Shown: one piece after another, positions 1-6,858 of the stretch
How positions within the stretch are numbered: the stretch's first letter is position 1
How the letters are laid out: each line of letters starts with the position of its first letter
Source of the DNA: Herbiconiux gentiana
GTDB lineage: Bacteria; Actinomycetota; Actinomycetes; Actinomycetales; Microbacteriaceae
Length of the DNA stretch: 64,000 nt
NCBI RefSeq assembly: GCF_024978135.1
Contig: NZ_JANTEZ010000001.1
Location: 248,001-312,000 of the forward strand
Direction of reading: 5' to 3'
Notes under the pieces: generated by a model
Databases searched by the model: none
The model's input: the letters and a program-made list of their open reading frames with translations, nothing else
What the model was told of the DNA's origin: nothing
Program-made: the position numbers and the translations under genes

Positions 1-1
1 G

Positions 2-97
2 GCCTACAACCCCCGGAGCGCCGCGCGCGCCTGGGAGTCGACCACCCGCCTCCTCGGCGAACTGTTTCCCGAAATCAAGGAGAAGAACCATGCCTGA
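2..97 (+). CDS. C-terminal end of a dienelactone-hydrolase-like protein (partial)
   Basis: The last 31 codons of a gene that begins before the window are readable in frame 2, ending at TGA 95-97 and overlapping the next start by 8 bases. The readable tail (YNPRSAARAWESTTRLLGEL, then a Lys/Glu-rich end) resembles the C-terminal helix of dienelactone-hydrolase-family alpha/beta hydrolases, where the product is often a lactone or ester opened during aromatic catabolism. The overlap and shared strand make it the upstream member of the catabolic operon. The assignment rests on about 31 residues and is tentative. Confidence 0.5.
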   Translation, partial: AYNPRSAARAWESTTRLLGELFPEIKEKNHA

Positions 98-1388
98 CAC
101 CGACATCGACGTCGCCATCATCGGAGCAGGGCCGGCTGGCCTCGCCGCCGCCCTGCGGCTGCACCAGAGGGGATTCCGCCCGAAGATCTACGAGTCGGTC
201 GAAGAGCTCAAGCCACTCGGCGTCGGCATCGACGTGAAGGTCTACGGCTCGAAGGAGCTCGACGAGCTCGGCCTGCTCGAGGAGTTCCGGGCGATCTCCG
301 TCGACGCCCAGGAGTCGATCTTCTTCAACAAGTACGGCCAGGAGATCTACGCCGAGCTCTGCGGCGTGCACATGGGCTACCTCTACGAGCAGCGCTTCGT
401 GCACCGCGGCTACCTGCAGATGCTGCTCTACCGCACCGTTCTCGAGCGACTCGGCGACGACGCCGTCATCAAGGGGCAGCGCTTTCTGGGGTACACGCAG
501 GATGCCGACGGCGTGACCCTCGACCTGCAGAACCGCGACGGCAGCTCGAGCACGGCCCGCGCCGACCTCGTGATCGCCGCCGACGGCATCAACTCCACCA
601 CCCGTCGCCAGATGCACCCCGAGAGCTCGGAGCCCGTCTACTCGGGCATCACCATGTGGCGGGGAACCACCCTCATGAAGCCGTTCAAGACCGGCGGCAC
701 CATCCTGCACATCGGGGCGCCGCAGATCTCCAGCATGATCGTGTACCCGATCGCCGACGACTTTGAGGGCTCGGGTCTCACCCTGGTGAACTGGGTGGTC
801 GAGGCGACCCGCGACCAGTCCGTCGAGGACTGGAACCAGCTCGGCAGCGTCGACGAGATCATCCACTACTACGACGACACCCACATCGAGTTCCTCGACT
901 TGCAGCAGATGCTGCGCGACGCACGGGAGGTCTACCTCTTCCCGCTCATCCGGCACGACCCGCTCGACAGCTGGATCGACGGCCGGGTCGTGATGATCGG
1001 CGACGCCGCCCACGCCATGTACCCGCGCGGCGGGAACGGTGCGTGCCAGGCGATCGTCGACGGCGGCGCCCTGGCCGAGAAGCTCGCCACCATCGACGAC
1101 GTGGACGAGGCACTGCAGGCGTTCCAGGACCAGCGGCTCAAGGCCGTCAACGGCATCGTGATGGCGCACCGCGGCGAGGGTTACGAGGTCATACGCCGCA
1201 TGGTCGAGGAGCGCACCGGCGGCGAGCGCATCGGCGACATCGAAGACGTGCTGCCGCTGGCCGAGGCCGACGAGATCTTCAGCAAGTACCACAAGCTCGT
1301 GGGCCAGGAGCGGCCGGGCCGCGACGCCGGCGAGGCCACCGGCTTCCGCACCTGGGATCTCGCGGAGAGCGAGGCGGGAACCCGATGA
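90..1388 (+). CDS. FAD-dependent aromatic-ring monooxygenase
   Basis: 432 residues, normal for single-component class A flavin hydroxylases (salicylate / 6-hydroxynicotinate hydroxylase type). The N-terminal Rossmann motif GAGPAG is at residues 12-17 and the second FAD motif GDAAHAMYP at 304-312. Such enzymes use NAD(P)H and O2 to hydroxylate, and sometimes decarboxylate, an aromatic or heteroaromatic ring in the cytoplasm. The AAGGAG ribosome site sits 7 bases before the ATG. The stop overlaps the next start as ATGA. Its partners (SnoaL-like, FAH family, RidA, semialdehyde dehydrogenase) suggest it starts a ring-degradation route; the substrate cannot be read from sequence. Confidence 0.88.
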   Translation: MPDTDIDVAIIGAGPAGLAAALRLHQRGFRPKIYESVEELKPLGVGIDVKVYGSKELDELGLLEEFRAISVDAQESIFFNKYGQEIYAELCGVHMGYLYEQRFVHRGYLQMLLYRTVLERLGDDAVIKGQRFLGYTQDADGVTLDLQNRDGSSSTARADLVIAADGINSTTRRQMHPESSEPVYSGITMWRGTTLMKPFKTGGTILHIGAPQISSMIVYPIADDFEGSGLTLVNWVVEATRDQSVEDWNQLGSVDEIIHYYDDTHIEFLDLQQMLRDAREVYLFPLIRHDPLDSWIDGRVVMIGDAAHAMYPRGGNGACQAIVDGGALAEKLATIDDVDEALQAFQDQRLKAVNGIVMAHRGEGYEVIRRMVEERTGGERIGDIEDVLPLAEADEIFSKYHKLVGQERPGRDAGEATGFRTWDLAESEAGTR

Positions 1389-1825
1389 GCGACGCGGATG
1401 TCGCGGCGGTGCTCGAGACGGAGGCGCGTCGCATCCGGGCCCTGATCGACGGCGACGTGGCGGCTCTCGACGAGCTCTACGACGACAGCCTCGTGCACAT
1501 CCACGCCCCCGGACTCGTACAGAACAAGATTCAGCTGCTCGAGCACGTGGCCGTGCGCCGGGCGTATCTCGACATCACCCGGGGCGAGCTGACCGTTCGG
1601 GTCTTCGGAGACGTGGCCGTCGTGACGGGGCCGATGCTCAACCGGCTCCGCACCGCCGAGGGCGGCGAGCGCACGGTGGACGGGGTCGTCACGCAGGTGC
1701 TCCGACGAAACGGAGCCGATTGGCGGTTCGTGAGCTTTCAGATGACCCCCATCGCGGAGCAGGCCTGGGGCGCCCTGCCCTCCGAGCAGAGAACCCCCGA
1801 GCCCGCAGAGGGGCAGAAAGCATGA
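1385..1825 (+). CDS. SnoaL/NTF2-like small protein of the ring-degradation operon
   Basis: 146 residues, one NTF2-like fold: an N-terminal helical part (residues 5-35, ARRIRALIDGDVAALDELYDDSLVHIHAPG) followed by strands ending in VLRRNGADWRFVSFQMTPI. The start was set at ATG 1385, which overlaps the monooxygenase stop (ATGA), rather than further upstream inside that gene. NTF2-like proteins in catabolic operons act as isomerases, hydrolases or dehydratases, or have no known activity. Its stop overlaps the next gene by 4 bases, so translation is probably coupled. The enzymatic role is unknown. Confidence 0.75.
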   Translation: MSDADVAAVLETEARRIRALIDGDVAALDELYDDSLVHIHAPGLVQNKIQLLEHVAVRRAYLDITRGELTVRVFGDVAVVTGPMLNRLRTAEGGERTVDGVVTQVLRRNGADWRFVSFQMTPIAEQAWGALPSEQRTPEPAEGQKA

Positions 1826-2676
1826 AGCTCGCCCGCTACCGCACCGCCGACGGCCCGATCCGGCTCGGCCGGGTCGACGGCGACCAGATCACCGACATCT
1901 CGGATGTCGCGGGCGTCGGCACCTCGCTCCGCGCCATCCTGCCCGAACTCGACTCGCTCCGCGACGCCATCCTCGCCTCCGACGGAGCGGTGCTCCCGCT
2001 CAGCGACGTGGTGCTCGAGGCACCGATCGACGACCCGCAGAAGTATCTCGGCATCGGCATGAACTACAAGGAGCACGCGGAGGAGGCGCGGGCCGCCGGC
2101 ATCCCCACCCCCACCAGCCAGCTCTGGTTCAACAAGCAGGTCTCTTGCATCGGCGCACCGAGCAGCGAGATCGTGAAGCCCGACATCTCCGACGCCCTCG
2201 ACTACGAGGTGGAGCTCGCCGTGGTGATCGCCCGGAGGTGCAAGCACGTCGCGGTGGAGGATGCGCGCTCGGTGATCGCCGGCTACCTCGTGGCGAACGA
2301 CGTCTCGGTGCGCGACTGGCTGCAGAAGCGCTCCCCCACGTTCACGCTCGGCAAGTCGTTCGACACACACGGGCCGATCGGGCCGTGGCTGACGACGGAT
2401 GACGAGATCGCCGATCCGCTCGCCCTGCGCATGCGCCTCAGCGTGAACGGCGAGGAGCGGCAGAACTGGGTCACCGACGACATGATCTACGACATCTACG
2501 AGCAGATCGCCTACCTCACGCAGGTGATGACGCTCATGCCGGGCGACATCCTCGCCACCGGCACCCCGGCCGGCATCGGAGCGCCGACGGGCAACTTCTT
2601 GAAGGTCGGCGATGTGGTGCGAGCCGAGATCGAGGGGCTCGGCGCGATCGAGAACCGCGTCGTCGCGGAGGGCTGA
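1822..2676 (+). CDS. fumarylacetoacetate hydrolase family enzyme
   Basis: 284 residues, standard for the single-domain FAH family (2-hydroxyhepta-2,4-diene-1,7-dioate isomerase / acylpyruvase type). A short N-terminal domain (1-65) precedes the catalytic domain, with the family signatures KYLGIGMNYKEHAEE, DYEVELAVVI and NDVSVRDWL, and the C-terminal GDILATGTPAGIG. The DYEVELA acidic residues bind the divalent metal. These enzymes cleave or isomerise beta-dicarbonyl ring-opening products. The start at ATG 1822 overlaps the previous stop. It probably acts after ring opening by the upstream monooxygenase and hydrolase. Confidence 0.88.
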   Translation: MKLARYRTADGPIRLGRVDGDQITDISDVAGVGTSLRAILPELDSLRDAILASDGAVLPLSDVVLEAPIDDPQKYLGIGMNYKEHAEEARAAGIPTPTSQLWFNKQVSCIGAPSSEIVKPDISDALDYEVELAVVIARRCKHVAVEDARSVIAGYLVANDVSVRDWLQKRSPTFTLGKSFDTHGPIGPWLTTDDEIADPLALRMRLSVNGEERQNWVTDDMIYDIYEQIAYLTQVMTLMPGDILATGTPAGIGAPTGNFLKVGDVVRAEIEGLGAIENRVVAEG

Positions 2677-2679
2677 GCG

Positions 2680-3066
2680 GTGCCTCCCCGCGAGAGCATC
2701 GAGCTGCCCGGCTTCGGGCACGCCAACCCGATCCCGGCGGCGTCGCGCATCAGCCCGTTCCTCTTCTCCGGCGTGCTGACCGGCCGCGATCCGTCGACCC
2801 GTGAGTTGCCCGAGACGCTCGACGAGCAATGCGTCAACGTGTTCCACCACGTGCGCGCCTTGATGTCGGCGGCGGGTGGCTCCCCCGACGACATCGTGAA
2901 GCTCACCTTCTGGCTCGCCGACTACCGCGACCGAGCAGCCCTCAACCGGGAGTGGCTCGCTCTGTTCCCGGATGCCGCGAGCCGCCCCGCGCGCCAGGCG
3001 ATGGCCGCGCAGCTCGACGGCGGGTCGCTCATCCAGTGCGATCTGGTGGCCGTGCTCGATTCCTGA
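2680..3066 (+). CDS. RidA/YjgF-family enamine deaminase
   Basis: 128 residues starting at GTG 2680, three bases after the FAH-family stop. Family features are the N-terminal ANPIPAASRISPFLFSGVLTGRD stretch, the helix DEQCVNVFHHVRALMSAAGGSPDDIVKLTFWLAD, and SRPARQAMAA, where the family's ligand-binding Arg lies (RPA). RidA proteins hydrolyse enamine/imine intermediates, and in nitrogen-heterocycle and aminomuconate pathways a RidA-like enzyme removes nitrogen as ammonia. Its presence hints that the substrate of this operon contains nitrogen; this is inference. Confidence 0.8.
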   Translation: MPPRESIELPGFGHANPIPAASRISPFLFSGVLTGRDPSTRELPETLDEQCVNVFHHVRALMSAAGGSPDDIVKLTFWLADYRDRAALNREWLALFPDAASRPARQAMAAQLDGGSLIQCDLVAVLDS

Positions 3067-3089
3067 ACCTGAACCCGGAAAGACCCGTC

Positions 3090-4553
3090 ATGACCGCAAC
3101 CGACGAACGCGAACTGCTCGCCCGCATCCCGAACCGTCTGCTGATCGATGGTTCGTGGGTCGAGGCGTCGACCGGCGGCACCCTCGACGTGCTCGACCCG
3201 GCGACCGGTGAGGTGCTGGCATCCATCGCTGACGCCTCGCCCGCCGACGGCCTCCGGGCCCTCGACGCGGCGGTGGCGGCTCAGGATGCCTGGGCCGCCA
3301 CCGCGCCGCGGGTGCGCGCCGAGATCCTCCGGCGCACCTTCGACCTGCTGCAGGAGCACCGCGACGACGTGGCCCTGCTCATGACCCTGGAGATGGGCAA
3401 GCCGTTCGCGGAGGCGCTCGGCGAGGTCTCGTCCGGCGGCGAGTTTCTGCGCTGGTTCAGCGAAGAGGCGGTGCGGATCGGCGGCCGATACGGCTCCAAC
3501 CCCGAGGGCACGGGGCAGATGGTGGTGTCGCAGCGACCCGTCGGGCCCTGTTACCTCATCACCCCCTGGAATTTTCCGCTCGCGATGGCGACCCGCAAGA
3601 TCGCGCCCGCCCTGGCCGCGGGCTGCACCGTGGTGATCAAGCCCGCCGAGCTCACACCGCTCACAACGCTCCTGCTCGCCACCCTCTTCGAGCGGGCCGG
3701 GCTGCCCGCCGGGGTACTCAACGTGATCACCACCTCGGCGTCGGCCGAGGTCTCCGCTCCGATCATCTCCGACCCGCGCCTGCGTAAGCTCTCCTTCACC
3801 GGGTCGACCCCGGTCGGCCGGGCTCTCATCACACAGGCCGCCGAGAACGTGCTGCGCACCTCGATGGAGCTCGGGGGAAATGCGCCTTTCGTCGTGTTCG
3901 ACGACGCCGACCTCGACAAGGCCGTCGCGGGGGCCCTCGCCGCCAAGTTCCGCAACACGGGGCAGGCCTGCACCGCGGCGAACCGCTTCATCGTGCACTC
4001 CTCCGTGGGCGGCGAGTTCGCCACGCGATTGGCGGCCGCGGTGACCGCGATGCGGATCGGCCGCGGCACCGAGGAGGGTGTCGCCGTCGGCCCGCTCATC
4101 AACGACAAGGCGGTCGACAAGGCCGACGAGCTGGTGCAGGATGCGGTGTCCCGCGGCGCCACGGTCATCGCCGGCGGTCACAGGATCGACGGGCCGGGTA
4201 GCTTCTACGCGCCGACCGTTGTCACCGGGGTGCCGCTCGGCAGCGACATCCTGCGCGATGAGATCTTCGGGCCGGTGGTGTCGATCGTGGAGTTCACCGA
4301 AGAGGCCGAGGCCGTGCGCCTCGCCAATGACACCGAGTACGGGCTGGTGTCGTACGTGTTCACCGAGAACCTCGCGCGCGGCCAGCGGATGATCGACCGA
4401 CTCGACACCGGGATGATGGGCCTAAACGTGGGAGTGCTCTCGAACGCCGCCGCACCGTTCGGCGGCGTCAAGCAGTCGGGGATCGGCCGCGAGGGCGGGG
4501 CTGAGGGGATTCACGAGTACCTGTCGACGAAGTACACGCTCATCCCGAACTGA
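3090..4553 (+). CDS. NAD(P)-dependent succinate-semialdehyde-type dehydrogenase
   Basis: 487 residues, typical aldehyde dehydrogenase length. The coenzyme-binding segment contains TPWNFPLAMATRK and FTGSTPVGR; the general base is Glu260 in MELGGNAP and the nucleophile Cys294 in GQACTAANR. The C-terminal FGGVKQSGIGREGG motif is typical of the succinate-semialdehyde dehydrogenase (GabD) clade. It oxidises a semialdehyde to the acid for entry into the TCA cycle. Placed last in the ring-degradation block, it suggests that the route ends in succinic semialdehyde, as in pyridine-type degradation. GGAAAG precedes ATG 3090. Confidence 0.87.
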   Translation: MTATDERELLARIPNRLLIDGSWVEASTGGTLDVLDPATGEVLASIADASPADGLRALDAAVAAQDAWAATAPRVRAEILRRTFDLLQEHRDDVALLMTLEMGKPFAEALGEVSSGGEFLRWFSEEAVRIGGRYGSNPEGTGQMVVSQRPVGPCYLITPWNFPLAMATRKIAPALAAGCTVVIKPAELTPLTTLLLATLFERAGLPAGVLNVITTSASAEVSAPIISDPRLRKLSFTGSTPVGRALITQAAENVLRTSMELGGNAPFVVFDDADLDKAVAGALAAKFRNTGQACTAANRFIVHSSVGGEFATRLAAAVTAMRIGRGTEEGVAVGPLINDKAVDKADELVQDAVSRGATVIAGGHRIDGPGSFYAPTVVTGVPLGSDILRDEIFGPVVSIVEFTEEAEAVRLANDTEYGLVSYVFTENLARGQRMIDRLDTGMMGLNVGVLSNAAAPFGGVKQSGIGREGGAEGIHEYLSTKYTLIPN

Positions 4554-4592
4554 AGCACGAGGTCGGGGTCCCGGCCGATCGAGAGGAACGCT

Positions 4593-5390
4593 ATGACCAC
4601 GACGCTCACCGTGACGGGAACGACCTGGGTCACACCGACCATCCGCCGCGTCCACCTGCACTCCGCCGATCTGTCGGCATTCGCCGAGTCGGTCTTCACA
4701 GACCGCTACGTGAAACTGATCTTTCCGCGGCCCGGGGTGAACTACCCCGACCCGATCGACGTGCGAGCACTCCGGGGCACCATGCCTCCGGAACAGCTGC
4801 CGGAGGTGCGCACCTACACCGCGCTGAGCCCCGACGTCGACGCCGGAACCATGGCGATCGACTTCGTGGTGCATGGCGACGAGGGGGTCGCCGGGAGATG
4901 GGCCGCCCGCGCCCGAGAAGGCGACGGCCTCATGGTCAGCGGACCCGGCGGAGCCTACCGACCCGACCCCGATGCGGATTGGCATCTGCTGGTCGGCGAC
5001 GAGTCGGCGCTCCCCGCCGTGCTCGCGGCGTTGGACGCCCTCGACACCGACGCCGCCGTCTCGCTCGTCGCCCTGGTGGAGTCGCCGGAACACGAGCCCG
5101 CTATCGCTCGACGCCGGAACGTGGATGTGCGTTTCGTGCACCGGAGCACCACACCCGGGCCCGGCGCCCTCGAGGCCGCCGTGCGCGCGGTGCCGTGGCG
5201 TGACGGCATCGTGCAGGCGTTCGTGCACGGCGAAGCGGATGAGGTGATGCACCGCATCCGCCCTTATCTGAAGAATGAGCGGGGCCTCCCGCGGGAGCGG
5301 TTGTCGATCTCCGGGTACTGGAGAGAAGGCCGCACCGAGGAGGGCTTCCGGGCATGGAAGTCGGAACTGGCGGCCGCTGAACGGTCGTGA
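4593..5390 (+). CDS. siderophore-interacting protein-family FAD reductase
   Basis: 265 residues with the FAD-binding RTYT motif at 73-76, HGDEGVAGRWA, the NAD(P)H-side motif GDESALPA, and the family's C-terminal SGYWREGRTEEGFR. Family members (ViuB / FscN type) reduce Fe(III)-siderophores in the cytoplasm with NAD(P)H. It follows the dehydrogenase by 39 bases with a good ribosome site (GAGAGGAA) and could be the last operon gene, but no siderophore genes are nearby. It may instead supply electrons to another reaction. It converges on the minus-strand block with only four bases between stops. Confidence 0.8.
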   Translation: MTTTLTVTGTTWVTPTIRRVHLHSADLSAFAESVFTDRYVKLIFPRPGVNYPDPIDVRALRGTMPPEQLPEVRTYTALSPDVDAGTMAIDFVVHGDEGVAGRWAARAREGDGLMVSGPGGAYRPDPDADWHLLVGDESALPAVLAALDALDTDAAVSLVALVESPEHEPAIARRRNVDVRFVHRSTTPGPGALEAAVRAVPWRDGIVQAFVHGEADEVMHRIRPYLKNERGLPRERLSISGYWREGRTEEGFRAWKSELAAAERS

Positions 5391-5394
5391 CCGG

Positions 5395-6858
5395 CTAGTT
5401 CGCCCGCGCTCCCTCGTCGGCTTCCGCTCCGGCGACGCCATCCAGTTGCGCCGCGAACCACTCTGCCGGAGACCAGGTGCGCACACCGTGACGCATGCGC
5501 CCGAGACGTTCCTGCCGGGCGTCTTTCGGCACGAGGAGTGCCTCGTGCATCGCCCGGGCCGTCGCTGTGACATCGAGCGCATCGACGACCGCTGCATCGT
5601 GGGGGAAGAGCTCCGCGACGCCACTGGTTCGAGAGAAGACGAACGCGGCAGAACGCTCGTTGAGCTCGATCGCCTCCCAGGTGGTGATGCTCATGGATTC
5701 GACAGTGGGGGTCGCGACGAACACGTCGGCGATGCGCATGAGCGCGAGCGAGCGCGCGTAGTCGACCCCTGAAGCGAAGTCGACGGGCAGCCAATCGGAT
5801 GTGCCGAACTCCGCGTTGATCAGATCGGCCAGGTGTTTGGCCGCGGCGAGTACTGAACCGCCCGCGATGTCCTCTCCCCCGGGAAACACGGCGTTGAGGT
5901 GCACGACCCGCTCCCGCCATTGCGGGTAAAGCGAGAGCATCTCCCGGTAGGCCGCCAACCCGCCCAGGAGGTTCGCCGGCCGCTCGGCCCGCTCCGCCCG
6001 AGCGATGATCCGCAGCGACGCGCTATCGCGCGCGAGCTCGTCGACGAGGGTCTCCGTTGCGGGCGCAAGGGCTTTTCCGGCGATCTCTGCGCTGTCGATG
6101 GGAAGCCGGTAGGCCGCACTTCGCGGAACCGTGCCGGAGCACCGGTCGCGCATCGCGTCGTAGAATCGCCGAACGCTGCCCGAGGACAGGAAGCCCACGT
6201 CGGCGGGAGCCGACAGCGCATCCACGATCACGTCGTCGAGCCAGCGCGGGAGTCGGCGGAGCGCTTCCGAGGTGCCCCACGGCGCGAAGGTGAAGAACGC
6301 GACGGAGAGATCGGGGCGCGAGCGCCGGAGAAGACCGGGCACGAGAAGGAGCGCCAGTTCACGCACCATCACCCGCGCCCCGGATGCCGCATGGTCGTCG
6401 ACATAGCGGGCGAACGCCTCGTTGACGGCGCAGAACGCCGACCAATCGGCTGTGCTCGGTGTGACGACAGAAGCGGCGGCCTCGTTCTCGGCGAGGGAGA
6501 ACAACGGCCACAGGGTGGCCGTGAGCACCCGGCGGTGTCCGGCGAGGATCTCGGCGTCGAGGTTCAGGAGCGCGAAATCGGTGGTGACCGAGCCGATTCT
6601 GTCGACCGTCCTCTCGGCGAGCACGGCAGCGGCTTCGTGGTCGTCGGTCGAGGCCGGGGGAAACACCCACAGGGCGGTTCCCGCCGCGAGTGCCGCGGCA
6701 GACATCCCGGGGCCCAGCGCGTTCTTGGCCGGCACGAATTGCGGGTCGCCCCCCGACGCGGGAACGAGCGCCGCCGGGCCGTCGAAAGCCGCGATCACCA
6801 CCTGGTATCGCTGCCCGTCGCTCGCCCTGTCGTGCTGCCGGGTGAGTTCTACCGGCAT
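5395..6858 (-). CDS. divergent GT20 (trehalose-6-phosphate synthase-like) glycosyltransferase
   Basis: 487 residues. The overall pattern follows GT-B family 20: an N-terminal AAFDGPAALVP strand, a mid-domain VNEAFARYVDD / MVRELALLLVPGLLRR region where synthases have the WVHDYHL motif, then LGGLAAYREMLSLYPQWRERVVHLNAVFPG and ADVFVATPTVESMSITTWEAIE. The usual synthase residues are largely degenerate, so donor or acceptor specificity probably differs or activity is lost. ATG 6858 overlaps the upstream stop by one base (a GTG at 6861 is possible). It is the last gene of an operon with two esterase-type enzymes, so it may modify a sugar lipid or glycoside. Function is uncertain. Confidence 0.62.
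   Translation of the reverse strand: MPVELTRQHDRASDGQRYQVVIAAFDGPAALVPASGGDPQFVPAKNALGPGMSAAALAAGTALWVFPPASTDDHEAAAVLAERTVDRIGSVTTDFALLNLDAEILAGHRRVLTATLWPLFSLAENEAAASVVTPSTADWSAFCAVNEAFARYVDDHAASGARVMVRELALLLVPGLLRRSRPDLSVAFFTFAPWGTSEALRRLPRWLDDVIVDALSAPADVGFLSSGSVRRFYDAMRDRCSGTVPRSAAYRLPIDSAEIAGKALAPATETLVDELARDSASLRIIARAERAERPANLLGGLAAYREMLSLYPQWRERVVHLNAVFPGGEDIAGGSVLAAAKHLADLINAEFGTSDWLPVDFASGVDYARSLALMRIADVFVATPTVESMSITTWEAIELNERSAAFVFSRTSGVAELFPHDAAVVDALDVTATARAMHEALLVPKDARQERLGRMRHGVRTWSPAEWFAAQLDGVAGAEADEGARAN

Noticed and set aside
75-1292. Long open frames on the strand opposite the monooxygenase and many other genes, some exceeding 400 codons
   Set aside because: They are antisense shadows caused by high GC at third codon positions; they show Arg/His/Val-rich nonsense composition with no domain, and each lies opposite a gene with clear family motifs.
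1043-1384. Upstream extension of the SnoaL-like gene
   Set aside because: The extension is Arg-rich frame-shifted monooxygenase sequence; the ATGA overlap at 1385 gives the proper N-terminus.
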